A stretch of 64,000 bases of DNA. It comes from Deferribacteres bacterium (GTDB taxonomy: Bacteria > Zhuqueibacterota > Zhuqueibacteria > Zhuqueibacterales > Geothermadaptataceae). The translations under genes were made by a program, and so were the position numbers. Under the pieces are notes generated by a model that was not told the DNA's origin, made no database searches, and saw nothing but the letters and a program-made list of their open reading frames with translations. Location of the stretch: contig JACKDE010000005.1 of assembly GCA_020633675.1 (NCBI GenBank), positions 310,001-374,000 of the forward strand, read 5' to 3'. Positions within the stretch are counted from its first letter, which is position 1. Each line of letters starts with the position of its first letter. Of the stretch, positions 34,798-42,688 are shown piece by piece.

Positions 34798-36159
34798 GTG
34801 CAATATTCGAAACGACTCTTTTTTACGATCATCGGCCTGGCTTGGGCAGTTTCAGTGGCTGCGCAGCCGGTGGTGAAACAGAGCCTGGTCTTAACTAATG
34901 ATCAGGTCGAAGATCAGGACGACATCTGCTTATGGATACACCCAAATGATCCAACGCAAAGCACCATCATCGCATCCGATAAAGTCGCCGGCAAAATTTT
35001 TGTTTATGATCTGCAAGGGCAGACATTGCAAACCCTTTCGGATAACTACAAGCCCGGCAACATCGATGTGCGCTATGGCTTTCCCATTGGCGGAGAGCTG
35101 ATCGATATTGTGGCTTTCAATAATCGCGACGGCAATACCCTTGTCGTTTACAAAGTTGACCGCAACACCCGGCTGCTCGAGCGCATCGATACCCGCGAAA
35201 TCAAAACGACCAACAACTATGGACTTTGCCTCTATTTGAGCCCTAAAACCGGTCTTTATAACGCCTTTATTACCGCAAAAAATGGTCACATTCAGCAATT
35301 CGAACTTTTCGAAAACAACGGCGCAGTTGACGCCAAATTAGTGCGGGAGTTTAACCTGAGCTCACAAACCGAAGGCTGTGTCTGCGATGACGAAACGGGG
35401 CAAGCCTATTTTGGTGAGGAAGATGAAGGCATTTGGAAAATCGGCGCTGAAAAAGAGGATGGAGAGTCGCCAACCATGATCGCCAAAGTTGGCGATGCCA
35501 GCGGCCTGGCGGATGATGTCGAAGGCTTGACTTTATATTATGCAGCGAACGGAACCGGCTATTTGATCGCCTCAAGCCAGGGCGAAAACAGATATACTGT
35601 TTTCGAACGCCAGCCACCACACAATCCTGTCGGCGAATTCCAGATCGACGGCGTGACGAGCACTGACGGCATTGATGTCGCGAATGTGCCGCTCGGCAGC
35701 GAGTTTCCTCAGGGCATTTTCATGTATCATAATGGTGAAAGTAGCCCTTATCCGGCCGGTGCTGCCAGTTGGAAAGATATCGCTTCGTCTATTTCTGGCG
35801 GCCTGCTGATCGACACCAATTACTGGAATCCCCGTTTCAGCAAAAGCACAGCAGTCGAAACACCAGATGAATTGGCGCCACAAGATTTCTCACTTAACCA
35901 AAATTATCCGAATCCGTTCAATCCGGAAACCACCATTACATTCGAGCTTAACAGGCCAGCCAATGTGAAGCTCAGTATCGTCAATTTGACCGGTGCGACC
36001 ATCCGCACCCTCATCGATGGCCAGCTGAATGCCGGACAGCACCGTGCCAATTGGGACGGGCTTTCGGACGCCGGCAAGCAGGCTGCGGCCGGTACCTATT
36101 TATATCGCATCGAGAGCGACAACCGTATTGCAACACGTAAGCTGACCTTGCTCAAGTAA
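34798..36159 (+). CDS. Secreted beta-propeller phytase with C-terminal sorting domain
   Basis: 453 residues from a GTG at 34798 with AGGAGG seven bases upstream. A signal peptide (to about 22) is followed by the 3-phytase propeller. It opens with VEDQDDICLWIHPNDPTQS and includes NNRDGNTLVVYKVD and the Asp/Glu-rich calcium segments EGCVCDDETG and GEEDEGIWKIG. The last 85 residues (from about 363) form a FlgD-like/sorting tail beginning NYPNPFNPETTITF and ending in ATRKLTLLK, as used for surface or secreted proteins in FCB bacteria. It should release phosphate from phytate outside the cell. Confidence 0.9.
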   Translation: MQYSKRLFFTIIGLAWAVSVAAQPVVKQSLVLTNDQVEDQDDICLWIHPNDPTQSTIIASDKVAGKIFVYDLQGQTLQTLSDNYKPGNIDVRYGFPIGGELIDIVAFNNRDGNTLVVYKVDRNTRLLERIDTREIKTTNNYGLCLYLSPKTGLYNAFITAKNGHIQQFELFENNGAVDAKLVREFNLSSQTEGCVCDDETGQAYFGEEDEGIWKIGAEKEDGESPTMIAKVGDASGLADDVEGLTLYYAANGTGYLIASSQGENRYTVFERQPPHNPVGEFQIDGVTSTDGIDVANVPLGSEFPQGIFMYHNGESSPYPAGAASWKDIASSISGGLLIDTNYWNPRFSKSTAVETPDELAPQDFSLNQNYPNPFNPETTITFELNRPANVKLSIVNLTGATIRTLIDGQLNAGQHRANWDGLSDAGKQAAAGTYLYRIESDNRIATRKLTLLK

Positions 36160-36174
36160 CGCTGCGTATCCTAC

Positions 36175-36227
36175 AAAAAAGCCGGCGCTCGGGAAGCATC
36201 ACGAAACCGAGTTTGCCGGCTTTTTTT
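36175..36227. terminator. Bidirectional terminator between phytase and TonB receptor
   Basis: GCCGGC at 36181-36186 and 36215-36220 forms a hairpin, extended by A and T runs on the outside (A6 before, T7 after). It lies between two convergent genes and can serve both. Confidence 0.8.
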
Positions 36228-36269
36228 GTGCGGGGCCTCAGATTTGTGCGCAGGGCACCTTGGGCGAAC

Positions 36270-38522
36270 TCAATATTCCCACTGCAGCGCCAGCGAAAAG
36301 TTACGCACTTCACCGAGGTTGCGTTCAATTTGTGTAAAGTGGTACTGCAAAGCGTTACGCACGATGAATTGCAGCAGGGCATTTTTATATTGATACGACG
36401 CCCGAACATCGAGCTGACGCTTGGCGATACGCTTGTCATCTTTGAAAAGCTGCAATTGCTCTCGCTCCAACTTGGACGTGTAAGCAAAATCTGCCGCGAG
36501 CGAAAAACTGCCCATTTGCAGCGTTGGCGATGCATAGGCAATCAAGCGCGGCCTGTAGCTTAAATAATCGCCACTTTCAAATGGCAACTGAATGCCTTCA
36601 TGCACTCCCGTTTCCTGAATCACTGGATCGGTAAGCGTGGCGGAAAGATCGAGGCTGAATATATTGCCGAACAGATTCAAGTTCGCAGCGGCCTCGATAC
36701 CACGAATCTCTGCCTGTTCAATATTGATGAGCGTTGCGTAAAAACGTGTGAGATCGGCTACATACACGGGCTCGATCAAGTTGCGATAGGTGTTCGTAAA
36801 AGCGGTGATTTCCAGTCGGGCATGGTTGCCGATGCGCTGTCGTATCCCGATTTCAAACGAACGTGATTTTTCCGTTTCGAGGTTGGCATTGCCGATAAAC
36901 TCCAGCGGAATGGTAAAGCGGGTAAAGCGCTCCGCGATGGTCGGAATGCGAATGCCGCTGCCATACCCGCCATGCAATACGGTGCCATCAAAAAGCTCGT
37001 AGCTCATACCGACCTGCGGGCTAATGTAATCTTCTTTTTTGCCTTCCGGTAATGGATTGACAATCGGCGGCAGTTTGATGAACTGGTCCTGCAATTTGGC
37101 AGAAGGCAAAAGATAGTGGAAATCGTAACGTGCGCCAGCAGTAAATCGTAAGCGCGATACAGGTTCCCATGATTGATGAATGTATGGCGATAGTGTGTAG
37201 CTAAAATGGCGTCCGAAATGGCGCTGTTCAGCCAGGTCATATTTATATTCTACGCCGGTAATCAGATGCAAGGTTTTATGCAGCTTTGTGCCCAACTCGA
37301 TGTTGGCACCCGGGCCTTCAGCAGGCTTGAAATCGCCATCTACCTTGTACTGGTTGCCGGATATCTGGCGGATGTAGGAGGCACGCGCTTTCAACTCAAA
37401 TCGTTCGCCGAACAACTGCTGATATTTGAGATAAAAGGACAGCGCGTCCTGTGATACGCGAAAATCTTCAAACTCCGGATCGACCAAATAAGGCTGATCC
37501 AATCTCGACCAGACAAATTCGCCGCGCCGGTCGCGAACAAACGAGCTGAACAGCGCCAACTGCGCCGTGCTGCTCGGCGTCCAAATCAGCTTGCCGCTGG
37601 CGTTGACACGCTGGAAATGCCGATTCATGCGATCGCCGGTCGACTCGTGTTTGGCGAGCGACATTTTCACACCAACGGTGCCGATCTGGCGCGAGTAGCT
37701 CAAGTCGGTGCGATTGAAATGCAACGTGCGATCGGTCCAATCCCAATCGCTGTAGTATGGCTGATCGTAAATGCCGGCAGTGGTGCGGATAGTAAACCTG
37801 CCCTGCGATGCTGGCGCTTTGGTGATGATATTCATCACACCACCCAGTGCGAACGATCCGTAAATGGCCGATGCCGGACCTTTCAGCACTTCAACGCGCT
37901 CGATTTCGGCAACCGGCACCAAATCCCAGTTCATGTTGCCAAAATCACTCATTAAAATCGGCACGCCATCCAGCAACATCAGCACCCGGCTGCCGAGACC
38001 GCGAGTGTACCCTGTGCTGTTGCGCACATTGACATTCTCTGCCATCAAATTGACGCCGGGTACGCTTTCCAGCGCATTATCGAGACGCAGTGCATTACGC
38101 CGCATCGCTGTTTCGCTGGTCAGCACGCTGACGCTTGTGGTGGTTTTCTCGAGTTCTTCCTCCTGCTTGCTGGCGATCACAACCACTTCGCCCATTTGCA
38201 CCGCGCCCGCCTGCAGAGCAAAGGACACCCAGGCCGTTGAATCAGCGCCAACGCGAACCGTCCGCTGCACTGGATCGTAACCGATGAACGACACGCGGAT
38301 GGTGTAATTTCCGGCCGCCAAACGGGCGATGCGAAACGTGCCATCATTGTCGGTGCTGCTGCCTCGATACGTGCCCGCGACCATCACGTTTGCGCCGGGC
38401 AAGCCTTCGTTGGTCTGTGCGTCATAGACCCGGCCTGAAATGATCCCTGTCTGTGCCCATGCATTCTGCTGCAGCAGCAATACAAACAATAGGACATTAT
38501 ATTTCAAAATTGCTTTTTTCAT
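36270..38522 (-). CDS. TonB-dependent outer-membrane receptor
   Basis: 750 residues. Signal peptide, then a carboxypeptidase-regulatory-like domain (about 24-110, GIISGRVYDAQTNEGLPGAN). A plug domain follows (about 130-235) with SVPGVNLMAENVNVRNSTGY and GLGSRVLMLLDGVPI, and the rest is a 22-strand-type barrel ending FSLALQWEY with a terminal aromatic. It should import a siderophore, vitamin or glycan with TonB energy; no substrate is obvious. A lipoprotein gene lies 51 bases upstream in the same direction, so a two-gene operon is likely. Confidence 0.92.
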   Translation of the reverse strand: MKKAILKYNVLLFVLLLQQNAWAQTGIISGRVYDAQTNEGLPGANVMVAGTYRGSSTDNDGTFRIARLAAGNYTIRVSFIGYDPVQRTVRVGADSTAWVSFALQAGAVQMGEVVVIASKQEEELEKTTTSVSVLTSETAMRRNALRLDNALESVPGVNLMAENVNVRNSTGYTRGLGSRVLMLLDGVPILMSDFGNMNWDLVPVAEIERVEVLKGPASAIYGSFALGGVMNIITKAPASQGRFTIRTTAGIYDQPYYSDWDWTDRTLHFNRTDLSYSRQIGTVGVKMSLAKHESTGDRMNRHFQRVNASGKLIWTPSSTAQLALFSSFVRDRRGEFVWSRLDQPYLVDPEFEDFRVSQDALSFYLKYQQLFGERFELKARASYIRQISGNQYKVDGDFKPAEGPGANIELGTKLHKTLHLITGVEYKYDLAEQRHFGRHFSYTLSPYIHQSWEPVSRLRFTAGARYDFHYLLPSAKLQDQFIKLPPIVNPLPEGKKEDYISPQVGMSYELFDGTVLHGGYGSGIRIPTIAERFTRFTIPLEFIGNANLETEKSRSFEIGIRQRIGNHARLEITAFTNTYRNLIEPVYVADLTRFYATLINIEQAEIRGIEAAANLNLFGNIFSLDLSATLTDPVIQETGVHEGIQLPFESGDYLSYRPRLIAYASPTLQMGSFSLAADFAYTSKLEREQLQLFKDDKRIAKRQLDVRASYQYKNALLQFIVRNALQYHFTQIERNLGEVRNFSLALQWEY

Positions 38523-38573
38523 GCTGTTTCTTCCTGAATTGATATGGCTTCCCTAAAATAGCTTGCGTCCAAT

Positions 38574-39482
38574 TTAGCCGCCACATTTGCCATCGCCGTC
38601 AACGCGGTAATGAGCCCCGCCCGGCAAGCTCGATAAATCGACCGTAATGTCGACGCCGGTGACTGTGCCGCCGTCCGGGACCACGACGGTCTTCGGTGCA
38701 GTTGAATCGTTCGGGCAGCTATGAAAGCCAATTGCGCGAATGTCGAAAATGCCACTGGATTTGCCCTTCCAAAAAACGGCGATAAACTTGAAGGTGCCGG
38801 CCGGTATGCGCGTGCGGTAATGAAAAGGCTCTTCCCGAAACTTCGGAATTGCAAAATCAAGTGCCTGTAAAGTTAGAAATTCGAGTTGGTTGTTTGGATC
38901 GGGAACAATCGGGAAGACCGCCAGCGCCAAAATCTCGGAGTCGGGGGGCCACTCGCCCTTGAAGTGGATATCGCCTTCCAAAAAGGCATTGCGGCGCGCA
39001 AGTTGCCAATCGCCGAAAATGCTGACATCGTCGACAATCGGTGTTTGCTCGTCAACCACGACTTCCTTCGGTGCAAGCACTGCCAGGTCGGTGTAAATAC
39101 CGATTATATTGGTGATTTCCCACGATTTACCGCCCTCTCGCCACAGGACGCCTATCGCCGGATAGGTGCCGGGTGGGGCGGAAATTTCGAATGCCACAGT
39201 ATCCGGGCCAACACGATTGGGATCGCGGTTGAATTGAAGTTGATTGCTGTAAAGCAGGTCTGTCGTCAGGTTTTGTGGCGGGAAATTCTTGGTTGCAGCA
39301 ACCCGTACTTCAGCGACATTGCTGCCGGGAGGAGGGCCATCAAAAACTACAATCCCCCTGATTTTTGTCTGAATCGGCGCCAGTCCATGCTCGATGTCGC
39401 AGGCAAAAGTGCCCAAAAGGGCAGCAGCGACAAGCAGAGCAAGCCGGCATCGCCGTGCTAAATTGTTCATTCCGTATTGCAT
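38574..39482 (-). CDS. Lipoprotein of unknown function, partner of the TonB receptor
   Basis: About 302 residues; the start may be the first ATG (39482) or a second at 39470. A signal peptide ending LGTFAC suggests lipidation, though the lipobox is not ideal. The mature part has two repeated-looking beta-rich halves (GIVVFDGPPPGSNVAEVRVA and GDIHFKGEWPPDSEILALAV), each followed by PP or PAGT segments and a WREGGK or WKGKSS loop. The N-terminal PGTYPAIGVLW pairs with PAGTFKFIAVFW later, so an internal duplication is likely. Gene order suggests a role with the receptor at the outer membrane. Confidence 0.75.
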   Translation of the reverse strand: MQYGMNNLARRCRLALLVAAALLGTFACDIEHGLAPIQTKIRGIVVFDGPPPGSNVAEVRVAATKNFPPQNLTTDLLYSNQLQFNRDPNRVGPDTVAFEISAPPGTYPAIGVLWREGGKSWEITNIIGIYTDLAVLAPKEVVVDEQTPIVDDVSIFGDWQLARRNAFLEGDIHFKGEWPPDSEILALAVFPIVPDPNNQLEFLTLQALDFAIPKFREEPFHYRTRIPAGTFKFIAVFWKGKSSGIFDIRAIGFHSCPNDSTAPKTVVVPDGGTVTGVDITVDLSSLPGGAHYRVDGDGKCGG

Positions 39483-39794
39483 CCTACGTTAAAATCCTCT
39501 GTCTCGCATCGCTCCAGGCTGAGCTGGGTGTGAATCTTGTTGCAACCTGCAACTTAGCTAAAATTTGAAACAGAATCAAGTGACACACAAAGCTGTTGTC
39601 TTGGATTTTTGCTCTGAAAACAGGAACACATTTGCATGCCAATTTCCCATCTTGCAGACTAAAAACCTGCAAATTGGGGACAAAATCTGTAGCAGATGCA
39701 ATTTTGGTCGCGATTTTCTTGAAACCCAATGAACATTTATTTAAATGTGTGTTGTCCAAACAGTGCGCGCACCCAATTGACAGGGAGAATTTTG
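39483..39794. other. Gene-free stretch
   Basis: About 310 bases between divergent genes; it should hold both promoters. AGGGAGA near 39780 is the ribosome site of the next gene. No repeat or hairpin of note was seen. Confidence 0.5.
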
Positions 39795-40325
39795 ATGAAA
39801 AAAGTCGGCTATATTCTCATTACAGTCGGATTTTTAGCAGGAGCACTGATCAGTGTGCTTGAAGTAAGAAATGTTCAGTGGGGCTATTTTATTGCTGCTT
39901 TCGTTTTTGGCGCAAGTGGCATCGCCATTGTTCGCATTATCGACAAGCGGCATCATCGGTCCGAAGGCAAGCTCTCTGCAAACCTGCAAACCCTTCGCAC
40001 CAGCCTTGCGCAAATCGTCGAGAAAATGGCCGAATTGAATAACCAAAAATCATCGATTCATGTTTATGACATGCACAAACGCATCGATGCATCTCTTCCG
40101 CAGGCAATCACTGCTTTTGCAGATGCACGCCAAACGATTGCCCATGCCTATTCGCTGCAGGATTATGCCGACGTGATGAGCTTTTTTGCTGCAGGCGAGC
40201 GCTATCTTAATCGGGCCTGGTCTTGCTCGACCGATGGCTATGTCGACGAGATGAGTACCTATCTCGAAAAAGCGCAGGAGCAATTCATCGAGGCAAACGA
40301 CAAGCTTTCAAGCCTGGCGGCTTAA
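39795..40325 (+). CDS. Two-TM membrane protein with helical cytoplasmic domain
   Basis: 176 residues from the ATG at 39795, with AGGGAGA seven bases upstream. Two membrane segments (about 5-22 and 29-46) are followed by a helical region (55-176) rich in Ala, Gln and charged residues, including HVYDMHKRIDASLPQA and a YADVMSFFAAGERYLNRAW segment. The single-passing topology leaves the helical domain in the cytoplasm. No family recognised. Confidence 0.75.
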   Translation: MKKVGYILITVGFLAGALISVLEVRNVQWGYFIAAFVFGASGIAIVRIIDKRHHRSEGKLSANLQTLRTSLAQIVEKMAELNNQKSSIHVYDMHKRIDASLPQAITAFADARQTIAHAYSLQDYADVMSFFAAGERYLNRAWSCSTDGYVDEMSTYLEKAQEQFIEANDKLSSLAA

Positions 40326-40620
40326 TCGCGGAACAAGCCGAAGTGCCCATGTAGGGACATTAGAAAAACAGATAGATAGCTTTAACCTTTTGAACAACTG
40401 CTTTAAATTGCAGAAAAACAAGCCTCATCATCAGCCTGCACCGAAAAAAGATTATTCTACACTGCTCCAACCGTTTGTCAGCAAGCTAAAAAAATCATAT
40501 AAAACAGCAGCTTAACCCACATTATATCATTAAAAGGCGGACAACCTACCGCTAAAAACAGTCAATATAGCAACTAAAATTCCGCATTACAGCAAATATG
40601 GATTTTTTTCTAAAAAAAGC
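40326..40620. other. Gene-free, AT-rich stretch
   Basis: About 295 bases with many A and T runs and no coding frame. It precedes the candidate small RNA promoter. Confidence 0.5.
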
Positions 40621-40650
40621 TTGACTGGATAAAAATTTTTTATATTTTTG
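40621..40650 (+). promoter_or_regulatory. Candidate promoter of a small RNA
   Basis: TTG (40621-40623) and TATTTTTG (40643-40650) are separated by 19 bases. This matches the Bacteroidetes-type TTG-N19-TAnnTTTG promoter consensus. A sigma-70 reading (TTGACT / TATATT) would have only 14 bases between boxes. Confidence 0.5.
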
Positions 40651-40653
40651 TTG

Positions 40654-40729
40654 CTGCGGATGAAATCCACACCTTATGTTGTAGGGTGTCCCCCCAGCCC
40701 TATGACGCCGATTTCATCCGCTTTTTTTT
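40654..40729 (+). ncRNA. Candidate structured small RNA with C-rich loop and terminal T-run
   Basis: A perfect 12-bp stem (GCGGATGAAATC at 40656-40667 and its complement at 40710-40721) ends in eight T. Inside it GTTGTAGGG (40678-40686) pairs with CCCTATGAC (40698-40706), with two wobbles, leaving loop TGTCCCCCCAG. Start near 40656 follows the promoter motif. No known RNA family was recognised; it may instead be only an elaborate terminator. Confidence 0.55.
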
Positions 40730-40752
40730 GCTCATTTTTGAGTTATAGACAT

Positions 40753-40788
40753 AAAAAAAGGCAATCTACTAAAGATTGCCTTTTCTAT
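40753..40788 (-). terminator. Intrinsic terminator of the FnIII-like gene
   Basis: GGCAATCT (40760-40767) and AGATTGCC (40773-40780) form an 8-bp stem with a five-base loop. On the minus strand a T run follows. It lies about 30 bases past the gene stop. Confidence 0.8.
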
Positions 40789-40807
40789 TTTAACGCTTTA
40801 AAAAAAT

Positions 40808-41251
40808 CTACCGAAACATCGCCTTGATGCTGCCCCAGGTTTGCCGGGCACTGGATATGGTTGGAGTCACATTTTCAGCCTTTGAGTATTCGAAAGAGCC
40901 ATTATTCCTGGTGACTTTCAGACGATAATAATAGGTTCGCCCGTTGGCATTTTGCTGCTTAAATACTGACTGATCGATATATTCATAGCGATTGGTAGTT
41001 CCAACCGATTGTTTAAAATCCACAAAGGCGACCTTGCTGAAATCGCGTTCATTCAAACCGCGCTGGACTTCATAGCCCTTGACATCGGCTTCGCCTTGCA
41101 CTTCCCATCGCACTGTAACCTGATTGTATCCCGGTTCAAGCGAAAACTTGGTAATTTGAACACCGGAAAAGACAATTGCGACAGAAAGAAATATGGCAAA
41201 AAATGCCACAACACTCGTCAATGTCTTACAAATTTTCTTTGCCTGTCTCAT
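40808..41251 (-). CDS. Membrane-anchored or secreted fibronectin type III-like protein
   Basis: 147 residues. A single hydrophobic segment (about 13-33) serves as signal or anchor. The rest is one FnIII-like beta-sandwich: VTVRWEVQGEADVKGYEVQRG, then YEYIDQSV and TYYYRLKVTRNNGSFEYSKAENV. Such domains mediate protein or glycan contact outside the cell. No catalytic residue is visible. It is monocistronic with its own terminator. Confidence 0.8.
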   Translation of the reverse strand: MRQAKKICKTLTSVVAFFAIFLSVAIVFSGVQITKFSLEPGYNQVTVRWEVQGEADVKGYEVQRGLNERDFSKVAFVDFKQSVGTTNRYEYIDQSVFKQQNANGRTYYYRLKVTRNNGSFEYSKAENVTPTISSARQTWGSIKAMFR

Positions 41252-41536
41252 AAATTTCGATCCATTTTTTTGTATTTTACAAAATTAACCAAATCACTTA
41301 AAATGTCAAGTCATTTCGACCACGACCGCAAATATTTAACATGTCGTTCATACACAGACCACAAGCAAAAAGCACAATTTTTTACACACTTAAGCAGGTT
41401 GAATACTTTCGAAGTTCTGCGCAATGAAGTGCCTGTTGCAAAATCGAATCGCTTTTGCTATTTTAGCTTTCCCTTTTGTGCGTCATTATGTTCTAAATAT
41501 CGAAACTGCATAGAGTGATCACATATCAATCTGACA
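41252..41536. other. Intergenic stretch between divergent genes
   Basis: About 285 bases, holding the promoters of the FnIII-like gene and dusB. Nothing else was recognised. Confidence 0.4.
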
Positions 41537-42592
41537 ATGAATAGCAAAGAACATTCCAGTAACCAGACCAAACAAGCCGTCATGCAGGTTGGGAGCATTC
41601 CAATCCGCAACGACGTTATTCTGGCGCCGATGGCCGGCTTTTCCGATATGCCCTATCGTTCCATCTGCCGCGAATTGGGCTCAGGTATGAGCTATACTGA
41701 ATTTGTTGCCACCGAAGCACTGATTCGCGACAATGCCAAAAGCCTTAAAATGCTGCGCTACGATCCGGCTGAACGTCCCATCACTTTCCAGATTTTCGGA
41801 AATGATCCCGCGATCATTCTCGAAGCTGCAAAACGAATCGAGCAATTGGGACCGGATATTATCGACATCAACATGGGATGCTCGGTACGCAAAGTTTCCG
41901 GTCGCGGCGCCGGTGCCGGTTTATTGCGCGAGCCGGCTAAAATTGCACGCATTTTCAACCTGCTCAGTACATCGCTGAGCATTCCGGTTACGGGCAAAAT
42001 CCGCCTCGGCTGGGACGAGAAATCGCTTAACTATCTTGAAGTTTTGAAAGCTTTGCAAGAGAATGGTGCGCAATTGATTGCGGTGCACGGCCGCACCAAA
42101 GATCAGGCTTACAAAGGCTCAGCAAACTGGGACGCTATCGCGGAGGTCAAAGCCCATGCCAGCATTCCGGTGATCGGCAACGGCGATGTGACATGTGTCG
42201 CTGATATCGAGCGGATGAGAAAGCACACTGGCTGCGATGCAGTGATGATCGCACGCGCGGCCATCGGCAATCCGTGGATTTTTGCCAGAAAAGATGTGCA
42301 CGAGGTGAGCTTTGATGAAAAAATCGCGATGGTGCGGCGCCATTTTGCCGCCAACCTTGAGTTTTACGGCCCGAAATTCGGCCTGATTTTGTTTCGAAAA
42401 CATGTTGCGAAGTACATCCACGGCATCGCCGGGGCGCGGGAGATGCGCGCAAAGTTGCTGACTGCAGAATCGGTGGGTGATTTTGAGGCGCTGGTCGCGG
42501 AGTGTGAGCAGAACAAGCTGGCCCATGAAGGTGCAACCCCGGCAGCAGCGACATCGAAGCAAGAATGGGAGAGCTGCTCTGCTGCTGCGTGA
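41537..42592 (+). CDS. dusB: tRNA-dihydrouridine synthase, DusB type
   Basis: 351 residues. The FMN-binding TIM barrel has ILAPMAGFSDMPYR, TFQIFGNDP and IIDINMGCSVRKVSGRGAG (Cys is the catalytic acid), then VHGRTKDQAYKGSANWD, IPVIGNGDV and GCDAVMIARAAIGNPWIF. Usual DusB has GCPVRK; here the Pro is Ser. It reduces uridine in tRNA using NADPH and FMN. An in-frame ATG at codon 16 is an alternative start. The C-terminal tail beyond about 320 is Ala-rich and likely disordered. Confidence 0.93.
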   Translation: MNSKEHSSNQTKQAVMQVGSIPIRNDVILAPMAGFSDMPYRSICRELGSGMSYTEFVATEALIRDNAKSLKMLRYDPAERPITFQIFGNDPAIILEAAKRIEQLGPDIIDINMGCSVRKVSGRGAGAGLLREPAKIARIFNLLSTSLSIPVTGKIRLGWDEKSLNYLEVLKALQENGAQLIAVHGRTKDQAYKGSANWDAIAEVKAHASIPVIGNGDVTCVADIERMRKHTGCDAVMIARAAIGNPWIFARKDVHEVSFDEKIAMVRRHFAANLEFYGPKFGLILFRKHVAKYIHGIAGAREMRAKLLTAESVGDFEALVAECEQNKLAHEGATPAAATSKQEWESCSAAA

Positions 42593-42616
42593 AATGAGTC
42601 TCTGAAAGCAAATCAA

Positions 42617-42657
42617 CAAAAAAAGCCTGGCTGAGTAACATTTAGCCAGGCTTTTTT
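42617..42657. terminator. Bidirectional terminator between dusB and the M1 peptidase gene
   Basis: AAAAAAGCCTGGCT and AGCCAGGCTTTTTT arms flank a short loop (GAGTAACATTT). It lies between the convergent genes and has T runs on both strands. Confidence 0.85.
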
Positions 42658-42688
42658 GTTCCTTAACATCATTCGAGCTTTAATGCAT

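Noticed and set aside
39484..39759. Minus-strand open frame of 91 codons
   Set aside because: It lies in the promoter region of two genes and shows no domain or ribosome site.
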